Part shown: positions 54,051 to 62,701 of the stretch, in pieces
Layout: every line of letters starts with the position of its first letter
How positions within the stretch are numbered: the first letter of the stretch is position 1
NCBI RefSeq assembly: GCF_020618775.1
Contig: NZ_JAESVB010000016.1
Span: 17,165-81,164, forward strand
Reading direction: 5' to 3'
Origin: Acidisoma silvae
GTDB lineage: Bacteria > Pseudomonadota > Alphaproteobacteria > Acetobacterales > Acetobacteraceae
DNA: 64,000 bases
The notes under the pieces: model-generated
What the model was told of the DNA's origin: nothing
Database searches by the model: none
What the model saw: the letters and a program-made list of their open reading frames with translations, nothing else
Program-made: the position numbers and the translations under genes

Positions 54051-55085
54051 TCAACGGCTTTTGCGCAATCGTCTCTTAAGTTGATCAATCCAAACGGCAA
54101 GGATCAATACTGCGCCCATCGCGACCGTCTGCCAGAACGGCGGAATGCCAAGGATAACAAAGCCGTTCAGCAGCACGATAGGAATGAAGACACCGATGAC
54201 GGTGCCGAACACGCTGCCCGCGCCGCCGAACAGGCTGGTGCCCCCCAGAACCACCGCGGAAATCGCCGTCATGTTGTCCAGCGTATGACCGTTGATCGTG
54301 GTCGTGGAAAAGCGGGCATTGGCCATCACCGCGGCCAGGCCGGACAAGGCGCCCGAGATGGCATAGACGGCAATGAGATTGCGGCGGATGTTGATGCCGC
54401 TTCGGCGCGCAGCCTCGGCATTGGAGCCGACCGCAAAAACATGCAGACCAAAGCCGGTGAGATGTAGAATGACACCGAACAGGACGGCAGTGACGGCTGC
54501 AATGACCACCAGCGTCGGAATGCCGGAGATTGCCCCTGCTCCAACCGCATCCACCAGCTTCTCAGGCATAGCGCGGACATCGATGCCGCCGGACGCGATC
54601 TGCGCGAAGCCGAGCGCCATGCCCATGGACCCGAGCGTCACGATGAGCGCCGGGATCTTGGCCCAGGCGATGAGCGCGCCGTTGAACACACCCCACAAGG
54701 CGCCGCTGGCAATGGCCACGAGCGTGCCGATCAGGATCACTGGCCAGCCCGCGTCCGTCGTGCCGAAGGTAGTGCCCGAGGCGCCGGCCAGCGCCAACAT
54801 AACCTGCGCCGACACAACGGATGAAAAGACAAGCACGGCGCCACAGGAGAGATCGATGCCGGCGGCAGCAATCACATAGGTCTGGCCCACGGCGAGCACG
54901 AGGAAGATGGCTGCGTTGATCGCCAATTGCTGAAGGTTGTAGACGGAGGCAAACTGCACCGGGCGCAGTCCAGCGAAAATGGCGACGAGGCCGAGCAGCA
55001 GCACGAAAATCCAACCGGAAGCCAGAAGCCGCAGGAACGGGGATTCGGCTGCCGCCGCACCATTGCCTGACTGCACGCCGCTCAT
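54051..55085 (-). CDS. Ribose-type ABC transporter permease
   Basis: A 344-residue RbsC-family permease. YVIAAAGIDLSCGAVLVFSS and LGFAQIASGGIDVRAM are family segments, and VVLGGTSLFGGAGSVFGTVIG is the usual late motif. ATG 55085 overlaps the ATPase stop by four bases. Works with the 55082 ATPase and 53044 binding protein. Confidence 0.88.
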   Translation of the reverse strand: MSGVQSGNGAAAAESPFLRLLASGWIFVLLLGLVAIFAGLRPVQFASVYNLQQLAINAAIFLVLAVGQTYVIAAAGIDLSCGAVLVFSSVVSAQVMLALAGASGTTFGTTDAGWPVILIGTLVAIASGALWGVFNGALIAWAKIPALIVTLGSMGMALGFAQIASGGIDVRAMPEKLVDAVGAGAISGIPTLVVIAAVTAVLFGVILHLTGFGLHVFAVGSNAEAARRSGINIRRNLIAVYAISGALSGLAAVMANARFSTTTINGHTLDNMTAISAVVLGGTSLFGGAGSVFGTVIGVFIPIVLLNGFVILGIPPFWQTVAMGAVLILAVWIDQLKRRLRKSR

Positions 55086-55843
55086 GCTGCTTCCTCCGTC
55101 CGCCCGCTCGTCATGGCGCGAACAAGGTCATCCACACTCGCTTCCGACGCCCTGAGATCGGCGACCGTCTCACCCAGGCGCAGAACCTGAATGCGGTCCG
55201 CTACTTCCAGCACCTGCGGCATATTATGGCTGATGAGTACGACTGAAATGCCGTGGTCGCGCACACGGCGCGCGAGGTCCAGCACGCGCTGTGTCTGTAC
55301 AACGCCCAACGCCGCCGTCGGCTCGTCCAGAATGACGATCTTTTTCGCCCACATGGCCGCACGCGCGATGGCGACAGACTGGCGCTGGCCGCCCGACAGA
55401 GTATCGATCGCCACCCGATCAGATTTCAGATGCACGCCAAGTGTCGCGAATTGCTCCTTCGCCTGCGCGCGCATCGCCTTGCGATCCAGAAAACCTAAGC
55501 GCCCCAGCAGCCCCGGCTGCTTGATCTCGCGACCAAGAAACAGATTCTCGGCTGGCGGCAAGTCCGGTGCCAGCGCCAGATCCTGATAAACGGTCGCAAT
55601 GCCAGCCTCCTGCGCCTCTTGCGGAGAGCCGAAGCGCACACGCTGCCCTGCGAGGGTGACCTCCCCCTCATCCGGCCGGTCCGCGCCCGAGAGGATTTTC
55701 ACGAGTGTTGACTTGCCCGCGCCATTGTCGCCGATCAGGGCGACGATCTCGGCCGGCATAACCCGGAAATGCGCACCTCGCAGAGCCTGCACATGCCCGA
55801 AGCTGCGCCGGATACCCCGCGCGATCAGCAGGGGTTCGGTCAT
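55082..55843 (-). CDS. Ribose-type ABC transporter ATPase, single domain
   Basis: A 253-residue ATPase equivalent to only one of the two RbsA domains: Walker A GDNGAGKST (about 38-46), signature LSGGQRQSVAIARA, Walker B VILDEPTAALGV and LISHNM. Single-domain versions (like FrcA of fructose importers) act as homodimers. Start ATG 55843 overlaps the previous stop by four bases. Confidence 0.88.
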   Translation of the reverse strand: MTEPLLIARGIRRSFGHVQALRGAHFRVMPAEIVALIGDNGAGKSTLVKILSGADRPDEGEVTLAGQRVRFGSPQEAQEAGIATVYQDLALAPDLPPAENLFLGREIKQPGLLGRLGFLDRKAMRAQAKEQFATLGVHLKSDRVAIDTLSGGQRQSVAIARAAMWAKKIVILDEPTAALGVVQTQRVLDLARRVRDHGISVVLISHNMPQVLEVADRIQVLRLGETVADLRASEASVDDLVRAMTSGRTEEAA

Positions 55844-56202
55844 AACCTGTGTTCGATACGGGACGCGCCAGCGCCATGCTCACCACTCAGCGCCAGGCCG
55901 ATATTGTTCGAAAACGCGAAGAACTCGCTATATTTGGCGGAGACAAGGGTGTTCCAGTAGTCGAAAGCGGCCTGCGACGAAGCAAAAGTCCATACATCAA
56001 CCGTCTCGAAATCATGCTGGCCGCGAATGTGATAGCGACCCTGGTACAGCGCCCCTTTCCCTTGCGCTGCCTGGGCAATGGCTGCCCATGCCGCCTGAAG
56101 CTCCCCTTGTTTCTCCGCAGGCACGAGATACCAGTGCGGCCGGGGACGCGTGTAGTGCAGCCAGAGACAGGAACCCGCCACGGTGTTCTGTTTATCAGTC
56201 AT
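55840..56202 (-). CDS. Small unknown protein, ferredoxin-like/ABM-like fold (120 aa)
   Basis: A 120-residue soluble protein. Its layout (CLWLHYTRPRP strand, helix GELQAAWAAIAQAA, strand YHIRGQHDFETVDVW, helix SQAAFDYWNTL) suggests a dimeric alpha/beta barrel like antibiotic-monooxygenase folds. I do not know a function. It is embedded by four-base overlaps between the ABC ATPase and another unfamiliar protein with similar strand-helix spacing, so both belong to this sugar pathway. It resembles unnamed DUF proteins that accompany BtpA/SgcQ-type operons; that recollection is uncertain. Confidence 0.6.
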   Translation of the reverse strand: MTDKQNTVAGSCLWLHYTRPRPHWYLVPAEKQGELQAAWAAIAQAAQGKGALYQGRYHIRGQHDFETVDVWTFASSQAAFDYWNTLVSAKYSEFFAFSNNIGLALSGEHGAGASRIEHRL

Positions 56203-56939
56203 GCGATTGCCTTGATTGATCCAAATGGCGCGATAAGTTCGGCCATCGGCCGGATGCGCCCGACGATATGGCGTGAGGTGGTGAACTTGAAATCCGCGAC
56301 GCGCTCATGTCCGCGAATGGCGCTGTCCGCCACATCCGGACCGCTGATCTCCCAATAGCCGAGATGGTGCCAGTGATGCGCCACATCCAGCCGCTGCCGG
56401 CCGGAGATGTTCACATCATGCGCCAAGTCACCCTTGAAGGCTTCATCGCACTCAAAATCATATTCGGTGCGGGCCTGCGGAGTCGCTTCGCACCATTGGT
56501 CGTTCCACTCCCACAGGGCGAGAAAGGCCCATGCGTGGTCATTCGAGGCCCGCTCACCGAAGACGGGTGCGAATTCCCGTAGGCCGATCATCCATTCGGT
56601 GCGGAACAGCCTGGCCCATCCGGCCTGTTCCAGCCGCACCGTGCCTTGGAGTGCAGCATCTAACGTCGGTGCTTCAAAAACGGCCGCGATGTCATGGTCA
56701 TGAGTGAAGCCCGTGTCGAGCCCCACCGGATCGTTGGGCGCTGAGGGATCAAACACATGACGCTGCGATAGAACCCAGCCTTCGGCCTTCAGCGCCTGGA
56801 ACACGGCCAGAATGGCGTCGCGCTCTTGCGCGCCATAGATACCTGGAAGATCGTCCTGACGCTTGCCCGTGAGCACGATGCAGGCGCGCGGATTCGCATC
56901 TGACGTGAAAACGTCAGTGTCACCCGTCAGACTTGTCAT
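56199..56939 (-). CDS. Unknown protein with two ABM-like repeats (246 aa)
   Basis: A 246-residue soluble protein. The first half (ACIVLTGKRQDDLPGIYG, helix, then HDIAAVFEAPTLDAALQG) and the second half (AWAFLALWEWNDQWCEATPQ, HHLGYWEISG, HERVADFKFTTSRHIVGR) look like two copies of the fold proposed for the 55840 product. No catalytic motif is recognised; the His/Trp-rich VAHHWHHLGYWE segment is notable. ATG 56939 overlaps the BtpA-like stop as TGATG (GTG 56942 is the alternative). Perhaps an epimerase or mutarotase-like enzyme for the imported sugar; that is a guess. Confidence 0.6.
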   Translation of the reverse strand: MTSLTGDTDVFTSDANPRACIVLTGKRQDDLPGIYGAQERDAILAVFQALKAEGWVLSQRHVFDPSAPNDPVGLDTGFTHDHDIAAVFEAPTLDAALQGTVRLEQAGWARLFRTEWMIGLREFAPVFGERASNDHAWAFLALWEWNDQWCEATPQARTEYDFECDEAFKGDLAHDVNISGRQRLDVAHHWHHLGYWEISGPDVADSAIRGHERVADFKFTTSRHIVGRIRPMAELIAPFGSIKAIA

Positions 56940-57781
56940 CACCGCACCTTCGCGACAGCGGTCATCAACTGCTCAACGCGATGCGGATCGATACGGTTCC
57001 ACCAGCGCTCTTCGATCTTGAGCCATTGCCCGACGATCGCGCCGTCAGCCGCCGCCATCAAGGCCGGCACCTGTGCAGGCGACAGGCCCGAGCCGACGAT
57101 CACCGGCAGATGCGTGCCCGCGCGCACTTCGTCCACCTCTTCCGGCTGCGTGGGTGACCCCGTGCGCGTGCCGGTGGCGATCAGCACATCCGCGCCGAAC
57201 CATTCGGCATCGGTTGCCTGTTCGGTGATTGACCGGTCAGCCGTAATCTGATGCGCACCAAACTTCACGTGGACGTCAGCCAGGATGGCGATGTCATGCG
57301 CGTCGATATTCGCGCGATAGCGCAGCGCGCGCGAGGCCTCACCGTTCAGGAAACCTTCGTTGGCGATATAGGCATTCGCCCATTGGTTGACGCGCACCCA
57401 TTTGGCGTCCACAGCCTTTGCCACTGCAAGACCCGGAATGGCACCATTGGCGACACAAGTAATGCCGATCGGCGTGGCAACCGCCGCGCGCACCGCTTCG
57501 CAGGCCGCAGTCAGGAACGCCACTGTCTCGAAGCCGATATCCTCAGGCCGTGAAAACGGCATGTCCCCGGCATTCTCGATCATAATGCCGTCAATCCCGC
57601 CTTCGGCGAGGACGCGCGCATCCTGCACCGCAGCGTCATAAATCTCGCGAAGCGGCTGACCTTTGTAGAAGGGCGCGCCCGGCAGCGGGGCCAGATGGAT
57701 GACCCCGATAATGGGTTTCTTGACCGGGAACAGGTCTGCAAGCTTGCTGGGCCGCAGCGGCATGACCACAGGGGGGCTCAT
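56939..57781 (-). CDS. BtpA/SgcQ-family TIM-barrel protein
   Basis: A 280-residue barrel protein with the family opening KPIIGVIHLAPLPGAPFY, then GIDGIMIENAGDMPF and a late ADVLIATGTRTGSPTQ and VIVGSGLSPAQV. BtpA was linked to photosystem I stability in cyanobacteria, but in heterotrophs the family (SgcQ) occurs in sugar operons and is thought to act on a nucleoside- or sugar-type substrate. Start ATG 57781 has AAGGA upstream; it begins one base after the kinase stop. Its partners here are a PfkB kinase and a ribose-type importer, which supports a sugar-phosphate role. Confidence 0.85.
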   Translation of the reverse strand: MSPPVVMPLRPSKLADLFPVKKPIIGVIHLAPLPGAPFYKGQPLREIYDAAVQDARVLAEGGIDGIMIENAGDMPFSRPEDIGFETVAFLTAACEAVRAAVATPIGITCVANGAIPGLAVAKAVDAKWVRVNQWANAYIANEGFLNGEASRALRYRANIDAHDIAILADVHVKFGAHQITADRSITEQATDAEWFGADVLIATGTRTGSPTQPEEVDEVRAGTHLPVIVGSGLSPAQVPALMAAADGAIVGQWLKIEERWWNRIDPHRVEQLMTAVAKVR

Positions 57782-57782
57782 G

Positions 57783-58667
57783 TCAGTTTTCCTTATAGCT
57801 CAGAAATTCAGCCCGTGTCGGGATAGCGGCCTGGGCGCCGAGCGCCCCGCAGGCGATGGTCGCCGCCCGAACCGCTTGGGCCAGGGCCTTAGGCGGCGTT
57901 TCGCCACGGCTCAGGCCTGCGAGATACCATCCGGCGAGGCAATCCCCCGCACCCGTCGTATCGACAATCGGCAGGCTCGGCGGCGTGGCGGTTGCAACCA
58001 CACCCTGGCGATTAAATAGCGTGGCGCCGCGCGGCCCCTCCGTTCGGACAACCGAAGCGGCCCCCATGCGGAACAGACCGTCCATGGCATCGGTTCCAAT
58101 TGCCTGGGCGGCCCGGTCATTCACGAAAAGCACGGCGGCACCGTCGATTGCGGAGCGCAACGTCTCGATCCCGTCTGGAAAAGTCGCCGGCTCAAGATCA
58201 AGCGACCAGGCAATGCCCTTATCCTTTGCCCGCGCAATCAGCTGTTTGGAAGAAGGCCCGTAAATGGCTGTGTGGATATGGCTAACGCCTTCCAGGTTAA
58301 CTGCGTTCAACACGCCATCATCCGGATAGAGCGAAACGCCCGGATGCAGCAGCAGTCGCTTCTCACCATGCGGCTCGACCACGGTGACGACACGGCAGAT
58401 GGCGCCTGCACGTTCGCCGATATGCAAATGCAACCCCTCGCCCGCCAGCCGCTGCGCGATGCCGGCCGACGCCGGATCGGTGCCGACCTGTATTGCCAGC
58501 ATCACCGCGGCTCCCGCCCGGGCTGCCGCGACGGCGGCATTGGTGACGACACCGCCGATATCTTCGAATGCGTCGGAGCAATGCACCTTCTCATCCGGCT
58601 CGGGAAAGCGCTGCGCCGTGAGGGTCAAATCAACGCTAATATCGCCGACAAACAGAAGTCTTTTCAT
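57783..58667 (-). CDS. PfkB-family carbohydrate kinase
   Basis: A 294-residue ribokinase-like kinase. Substrate-binding GGVVTNAAVAAARAG at about residues 37-51 and the ATP/anion-hole signature DTTGAGDCLAGWYLAG with catalytic Asp are present. The start is ATG 58667 (MKRLLFVGD); the TTG at 58679 is less likely. First gene of the importer operon, divergent from a GntR/UTRA regulator. It probably phosphorylates the imported sugar; relatives act on ribose, fructose, adenosine or 2-keto-3-deoxygluconate. Confidence 0.88.
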   Translation of the reverse strand: MKRLLFVGDISVDLTLTAQRFPEPDEKVHCSDAFEDIGGVVTNAAVAAARAGAAVMLAIQVGTDPASAGIAQRLAGEGLHLHIGERAGAICRVVTVVEPHGEKRLLLHPGVSLYPDDGVLNAVNLEGVSHIHTAIYGPSSKQLIARAKDKGIAWSLDLEPATFPDGIETLRSAIDGAAVLFVNDRAAQAIGTDAMDGLFRMGAASVVRTEGPRGATLFNRQGVVATATPPSLPIVDTTGAGDCLAGWYLAGLSRGETPPKALAQAVRAATIACGALGAQAAIPTRAEFLSYKEN

Positions 58668-58699
58668 GCCCGGCCCCAATCGACATCTGAACCATAATT

Positions 58700-58722
58700 T
58701 GTCATGACATTAGTGTCAATAA
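58700..58722. promoter_or_regulatory. Candidate operator for the GntR/UTRA regulator
   Basis: TGTCATGACA, a perfect 10-bp palindrome, is followed by TTAGTGTCA, repeating the TGTCA half-site. It lies in the 230-base AT-rich divergent gap 58668-58897 about 35 bases upstream of the kinase start. Boundaries approximate. Confidence 0.5.
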
Positions 58723-58897
58723 AATTGATTATGAATTAGGCGTTCACATTATTTAGTCTAAATTTTGCTCATATTTTTTCTTTTATGCCTATAATGACGC
58801 CGTTTTCGGTCGACATAATAAGAAATTTAGAATTCTCGCAGCTCTTGCGAAGCGTCGACGTTCCGTGCTTCTAAAATGTAGTGACAATGAGTGAACA

Positions 58898-59641
58898 ATG
58901 TCCTGGGATAGTTCGCAGCCCTTCACAGATGACGCCCCCCTATGGGAGCAAATTGCCGACCGGCTGCGCCGCGCCATCGACGCCGGCCATTTCGGCCCGG
59001 GCGCGGTGCTGCCGACGGAAGCTGACATCAACGCCCAGTTTCAGGTAAGCCGAACAACCTCTCGTGCCGCCATGAACAGGCTAGTGCAGGAAGGTCTCGT
59101 CATCCGCCGTGCCGGCATCGGCTCCATTGTGCGGGAGTTCCGGGTCGAGCGTCCCGTGAGCCAATTGACTGGCTTCTCGGAAGACATGCGGCGGCGCGGT
59201 CTCTCATCCTCCTACACTGTATTAAAAGCGGGCATGGAAGCGCCCAGCCCCGAAGCAGCCGAGGCCCTGGGCCTACCTGCTGGAGACATCACTTTTCAGT
59301 CCGAACGCCTTCTCAGCGCCAATGGCCGGCTGATCGGCCTTTCGGAATCCTGGCTGCGCCCCGACCTGTTCACCACTCATGCGCCGCCGTCGTCCGCTGA
59401 ACTCGGCACGCGCTCACTGTACGAATGGCTGCGCTCTACGCTCGGCGTTGAGATCATTGGTGGGGTAGAACATATCGAAGCTGCCATCGCCCCATCTGCC
59501 ATCTGCAAAAAGCTGCAGCTCACACCGGGCAGCCCGGTCCTGGTCGCACGGCGGCTCGCGAAAACCAAAGGCGGCTTGTCGGTGGAATTTGCAATTACAA
59601 CCTACCGCGCCGACCGCTACCGCTTCCGGGTAGAACTGTAG
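58898..59641 (+). CDS. GntR-family (HutC/UTRA) transcriptional regulator
   Basis: A 247-residue regulator. The winged helix (about 12-75) contains EQIADRLRRAIDAGHFGPGA and INAQFQVSRTTSRAAMNRL. The UTRA ligand domain follows from about residue 95 (TGFSEDMRRRGLSSSYTVL) and ends LVARRLAKTKGGLSVEFAIT. UTRA proteins usually sense a phosphorylated sugar or amino-acid product. Divergent from the PfkB-BtpA-ABC operon, which it probably represses via the TGTCATGACA element. Start ATG 58898; ribosome site is weak (GAGTGA). Confidence 0.88.
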   Translation: MSWDSSQPFTDDAPLWEQIADRLRRAIDAGHFGPGAVLPTEADINAQFQVSRTTSRAAMNRLVQEGLVIRRAGIGSIVREFRVERPVSQLTGFSEDMRRRGLSSSYTVLKAGMEAPSPEAAEALGLPAGDITFQSERLLSANGRLIGLSESWLRPDLFTTHAPPSSAELGTRSLYEWLRSTLGVEIIGGVEHIEAAIAPSAICKKLQLTPGSPVLVARRLAKTKGGLSVEFAITTYRADRYRFRVEL

Positions 59642-59658
59642 CCCAGGACTAGGCCGAT

Positions 59659-59686
59659 CCATGCCGCTCCCGAAGCATCGGCATGG
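59659..59686. terminator. Convergent hairpin between GntR and response regulator genes
   Basis: CCATGCCG (59659-59666) pairs perfectly with CGGCATGG (59679-59686) across a 12-base loop. Located between two convergent genes. No T tract. Confidence 0.55.
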
Positions 59687-59693
59687 GCAGCAT

Positions 59694-60602
59694 TCAGATA
59701 CCGCTCAAAACCCGAACGGCATGCGCGGCAGCAGCGGCACGATTTTCCACGCTCATTTTTTCGAAAATCTGGTCTAGGTATTTATTGACTGTCCTGGGGC
59801 TTAGACCAAGGATTTCGCCGATATCTTTATTGGTTTTGCCTGCTGATATCCATAGAAGGACATCTGCCTCGCGCACTGTCAGCCGAAACTTCTTTTGTAG
59901 CTTCTCCTTGTCTGCCTGCTGGTCATCAAGTGAGAGGCGCAAGATAATCTCGTTTTCCGATACGCGTCCGATATAGGTCGCCTGAACCGATCGGCTGCCC
60001 ATCTGCACGGTGATGGCCGAGGCACTGGACTCAAGCGGTTTCGACAACCAGCCCGAAAGTCCGGAAGGAAGATCTTGCAGCGCGGAGTCGCTGGCACCCA
60101 GACAATTCATAACAAGCCGGTTAGCTTGCGGTGTGCTCCACACAACATTAGCATTCGCATCGACTGCAATAAGGAAACGACCGGTGAGATCAATGGCGGT
60201 TCGTGCATTGCGCGCAGTTTGTGCCGTTGCCAGATGCCGTTCGATGCGCGCCAGCAACTCATTCGGCACGACGGGTTTAGTGACGTAATCGACACCGCAA
60301 GCCTGAAATCCACGGATAATGTGCTCCGTTTCACTGAGACCGGTCATGAAGATGATAGGCAGATCGACGAAGGACGCACTCGCTTTCAGCCGCCGACAAG
60401 TCTCGAAACCGTCCATGCCTGGCATCATCGCGTCCATCAGGATGAGATCGGGAACGACCTTGTCTACCAACAGCATGGCGGACTCGCCACTGAGCGCGAC
60501 GAGAACAGTCAAGCCAGCGCTCTCCAGGACGTCCGTCAAGAAATTCAACGACTCGACGGAATCATCAACGATCACGACGGTATTGCGGCTATGCATCATC
60601 AT
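59694..60602 (-). CDS. Two-component response regulator with LuxR output domain
   Basis: A 302-residue regulator. The receiver domain (about 8-122) has acidic pocket Asp13/Asp14, phospho-acceptor Asp57 in LILMDAMMPG and Lys in GVDYVTKPV. A middle segment (about 135-235) looks PAS-like. The LuxR HTH is C-terminal (LTVREADVLLWISAGKTNKD, LGLSPRTVNKYLDQIF). ATG 60602 overlaps the kinase stop by four bases, so it is the cognate partner of the hybrid kinase encoded upstream. The target genes were probably those of the transporter partly deleted at the right edge. Confidence 0.88.
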   Translation of the reverse strand: MMMHSRNTVVIVDDSVESLNFLTDVLESAGLTVLVALSGESAMLLVDKVVPDLILMDAMMPGMDGFETCRRLKASASFVDLPIIFMTGLSETEHIIRGFQACGVDYVTKPVVPNELLARIERHLATAQTARNARTAIDLTGRFLIAVDANANVVWSTPQANRLVMNCLGASDSALQDLPSGLSGWLSKPLESSASAITVQMGSRSVQATYIGRVSENEIILRLSLDDQQADKEKLQKKFRLTVREADVLLWISAGKTNKDIGEILGLSPRTVNKYLDQIFEKMSVENRAAAAAHAVRVLSGI

Positions 60603-62701
60603 GGCTCGCCATCCAGAAGGGTTGAAAGCGTTGCCGTATAGCGGGGAAAATCGAGGCGCCCCACCATCGGTTCGAGCAATTCGACAAGCCAAAGGTAGTC
60701 AGCCGACTGATTGCCGAGGTCGATAAGCTTATCTCTAATGCCGCGCACATATCCGATCTCTCCCAGGCGGCTGAGGTCGGCGAGTTCGGCGCGGGACGGG
60801 AGCCGCCTGCTGGCAGAGAGACCGGAGGATGCCTGTCGCTCAGCCTCTGCAATTCCAGCCTCCACGCCACGCATACGCCATTCGATCTCCAGAAGCTTCG
60901 CGATCTCCTGTACCAACGCATTCGCATCGATCGGTTTTGTCATCACTGTGTTGTGGTATCCAAAACTGCCGCGAAAGGCCTCGATCTCAAATGCGTTCCC
61001 CGAAACGACCATGATGCGTGATTGCGGCGCCACTGATTCACGCAATACCTTCGCAGTCTCCCAACCACTCATGCCGGGCATTGCGATGTCCAGCATGACA
61101 AGATCAGCGGGATTTTCGCGCGCGACGACAAGGCATTCGACCCCGCTATTGACCGATCGCACGTTGAAGCCAAGCGGCTCCAAAATATCGGTCATCATCT
61201 CGCAATGGGCCTTGTCATCATCGACGATCAGAATCCGCCGTCGTGGTCCCTCATAGCCCGAAACCTGCGAATAGGCTGATAGCCTGGGAGATGCGTAGGT
61301 CGCCTCCGAGAGCAGCAGTCGGGCGCGAAAACTACTGCCTTTACCGGGCGTGCTATCGACCGTCATGTCCCCACCCATGACGGAGATGAGGAGGCGGGTG
61401 ATGGTTAAGCCCAAGCCGGTCCCAGAAATCGGGTTGGAGCCGGTATGCCGACCACGTTCGAAAGGCTCGAATACTTTTTGCAGATCGTCGGCATGAATAC
61501 CGCTACCCGTATCAACGACTTCAATCTCGGCGAACATGTCACGATATCGCACGCGGAAGGTGACGTCGCCCTTTTGCGTGAACTTCACAGCATTGGAAAG
61601 TAGGTTGATCACAATCTGTCGGAGACGCTTTGCATCTCCATAAACCACTCTGGGAAACTTTCCCTGAAGTGTAAAATAAAAGCCGAGCCCCTTCGTCTTG
61701 GCTTCGAGGCGAAACATATCGGCCATCTGCTCAAGAAGCTCGATGACGTCAAACTCCTCCCGCTCGAGATAGAGCCGGCCAGATTCGATTTTGGAAATAT
61801 CAAGCAGCCCGTCGATCAAACTCGACATATGTTCAGCGCTGCGCCTAACCGTGCGGATTGCATGGCGGCGACGTATCGGGATTGTTGGGTCATTATCGAG
61901 AACCTGAGCATAACCCAGAACGGCGTTGAGCGGCGAACGTAATTCATGTCTTATGCCGATCATGTAACGACTTTTAGCCGTATTGGCCCGCTCTGCGATT
62001 TCCTTGGCTTCCAGAAGCTTACCGTTGGATTGCTGAAGCGCCGCGTCCGTTCGTTCATGGGCCTCGATCTCTTCCATCAACAGGGTCGTCTGGCGTTCGG
62101 ATTCTTCTTGCGCAAGCATGCGACTTTCGCGAGCCAGGACGATCATCCAGGCCGACATCGCAGCAATGATGGTGAATAGCCAGAACATATGCCAGGCGAC
62201 TGTCCAGATCGCACTCCGCTCATCAGGATAGGTCAGCGTTCCCTGCATATAGGCGAAGGCAATCACGCCTGCGATCATCAGTATGAGCGAAAGGAAAGTC
62301 TTGCTGAAACGACGCGCCCGCTGGTTCGACTTGCTCACCTGCCTATTGGACCAGAGGGATGTTTGCAAAATCGAGTCGCGGCGGACGGGCAAGGCGCCAT
62401 CGACCGAAAACGGCACTTTGCAACGGTCGCCGCAGCGAGCATCAAGCGTGCAGCATAGGGAACAGATTAGCCCATCATAGGCGGGGCAGTTGGCCATGTC
62501 TTCCGGTTCAAACGCATATTGACATATGCAACAGGTCTTGGTTGTGCTGCCGAGCCCGACCGGGCTAGGCTCTCGCGCCAGGTAATGGCGGCCGCGGGTC
62601 GCCCAGGCGATGGCCGGCGCGGCAGCAAAGGCAACTACGAAACCCGCGAAGCCGGCAGCACCCGCCGCAACTGGTCCGAAGGTTCCGGAGAAAAGGAGCA
62701 A
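60599..62701 (-). CDS. Hybrid histidine kinase, separated from its NCS1 domain by a frameshift
   Basis: The frame holds the last helix of an NCS1 transporter domain (GFAGFVVAFAAAPAIAWATR), then a Cys-rich segment (CCICQ, ICSLCC, CGDRC) known between NCS1 and kinase parts of such proteins. Two more helices, a coiled region, the H-box RHELRSPLNAVLGY, N-box NLLSNAVKFT, G-boxes DTGSGI and GTGLGLTI, and a receiver domain with MLDIAMPGM follow. The tail may be a phosphotransfer-like helix bundle. The first possible start is TTG 62701, inside the repeat that breaks the frame, with no proper ribosome site. Expression therefore may need restored frame or re-initiation. Kinase residues look intact. Confidence 0.8.
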   Translation of the reverse strand: MLLFSGTFGPVAAGAAGFAGFVVAFAAAPAIAWATRGRHYLAREPSPVGLGSTTKTCCICQYAFEPEDMANCPAYDGLICSLCCTLDARCGDRCKVPFSVDGALPVRRDSILQTSLWSNRQVSKSNQRARRFSKTFLSLILMIAGVIAFAYMQGTLTYPDERSAIWTVAWHMFWLFTIIAAMSAWMIVLARESRMLAQEESERQTTLLMEEIEAHERTDAALQQSNGKLLEAKEIAERANTAKSRYMIGIRHELRSPLNAVLGYAQVLDNDPTIPIRRRHAIRTVRRSAEHMSSLIDGLLDISKIESGRLYLEREEFDVIELLEQMADMFRLEAKTKGLGFYFTLQGKFPRVVYGDAKRLRQIVINLLSNAVKFTQKGDVTFRVRYRDMFAEIEVVDTGSGIHADDLQKVFEPFERGRHTGSNPISGTGLGLTITRLLISVMGGDMTVDSTPGKGSSFRARLLLSEATYASPRLSAYSQVSGYEGPRRRILIVDDDKAHCEMMTDILEPLGFNVRSVNSGVECLVVARENPADLVMLDIAMPGMSGWETAKVLRESVAPQSRIMVVSGNAFEIEAFRGSFGYHNTVMTKPIDANALVQEIAKLLEIEWRMRGVEAGIAEAERQASSGLSASRRLPSRAELADLSRLGEIGYVRGIRDKLIDLGNQSADYLWLVELLEPMVGRLDFPRYTATLSTLLDGEP

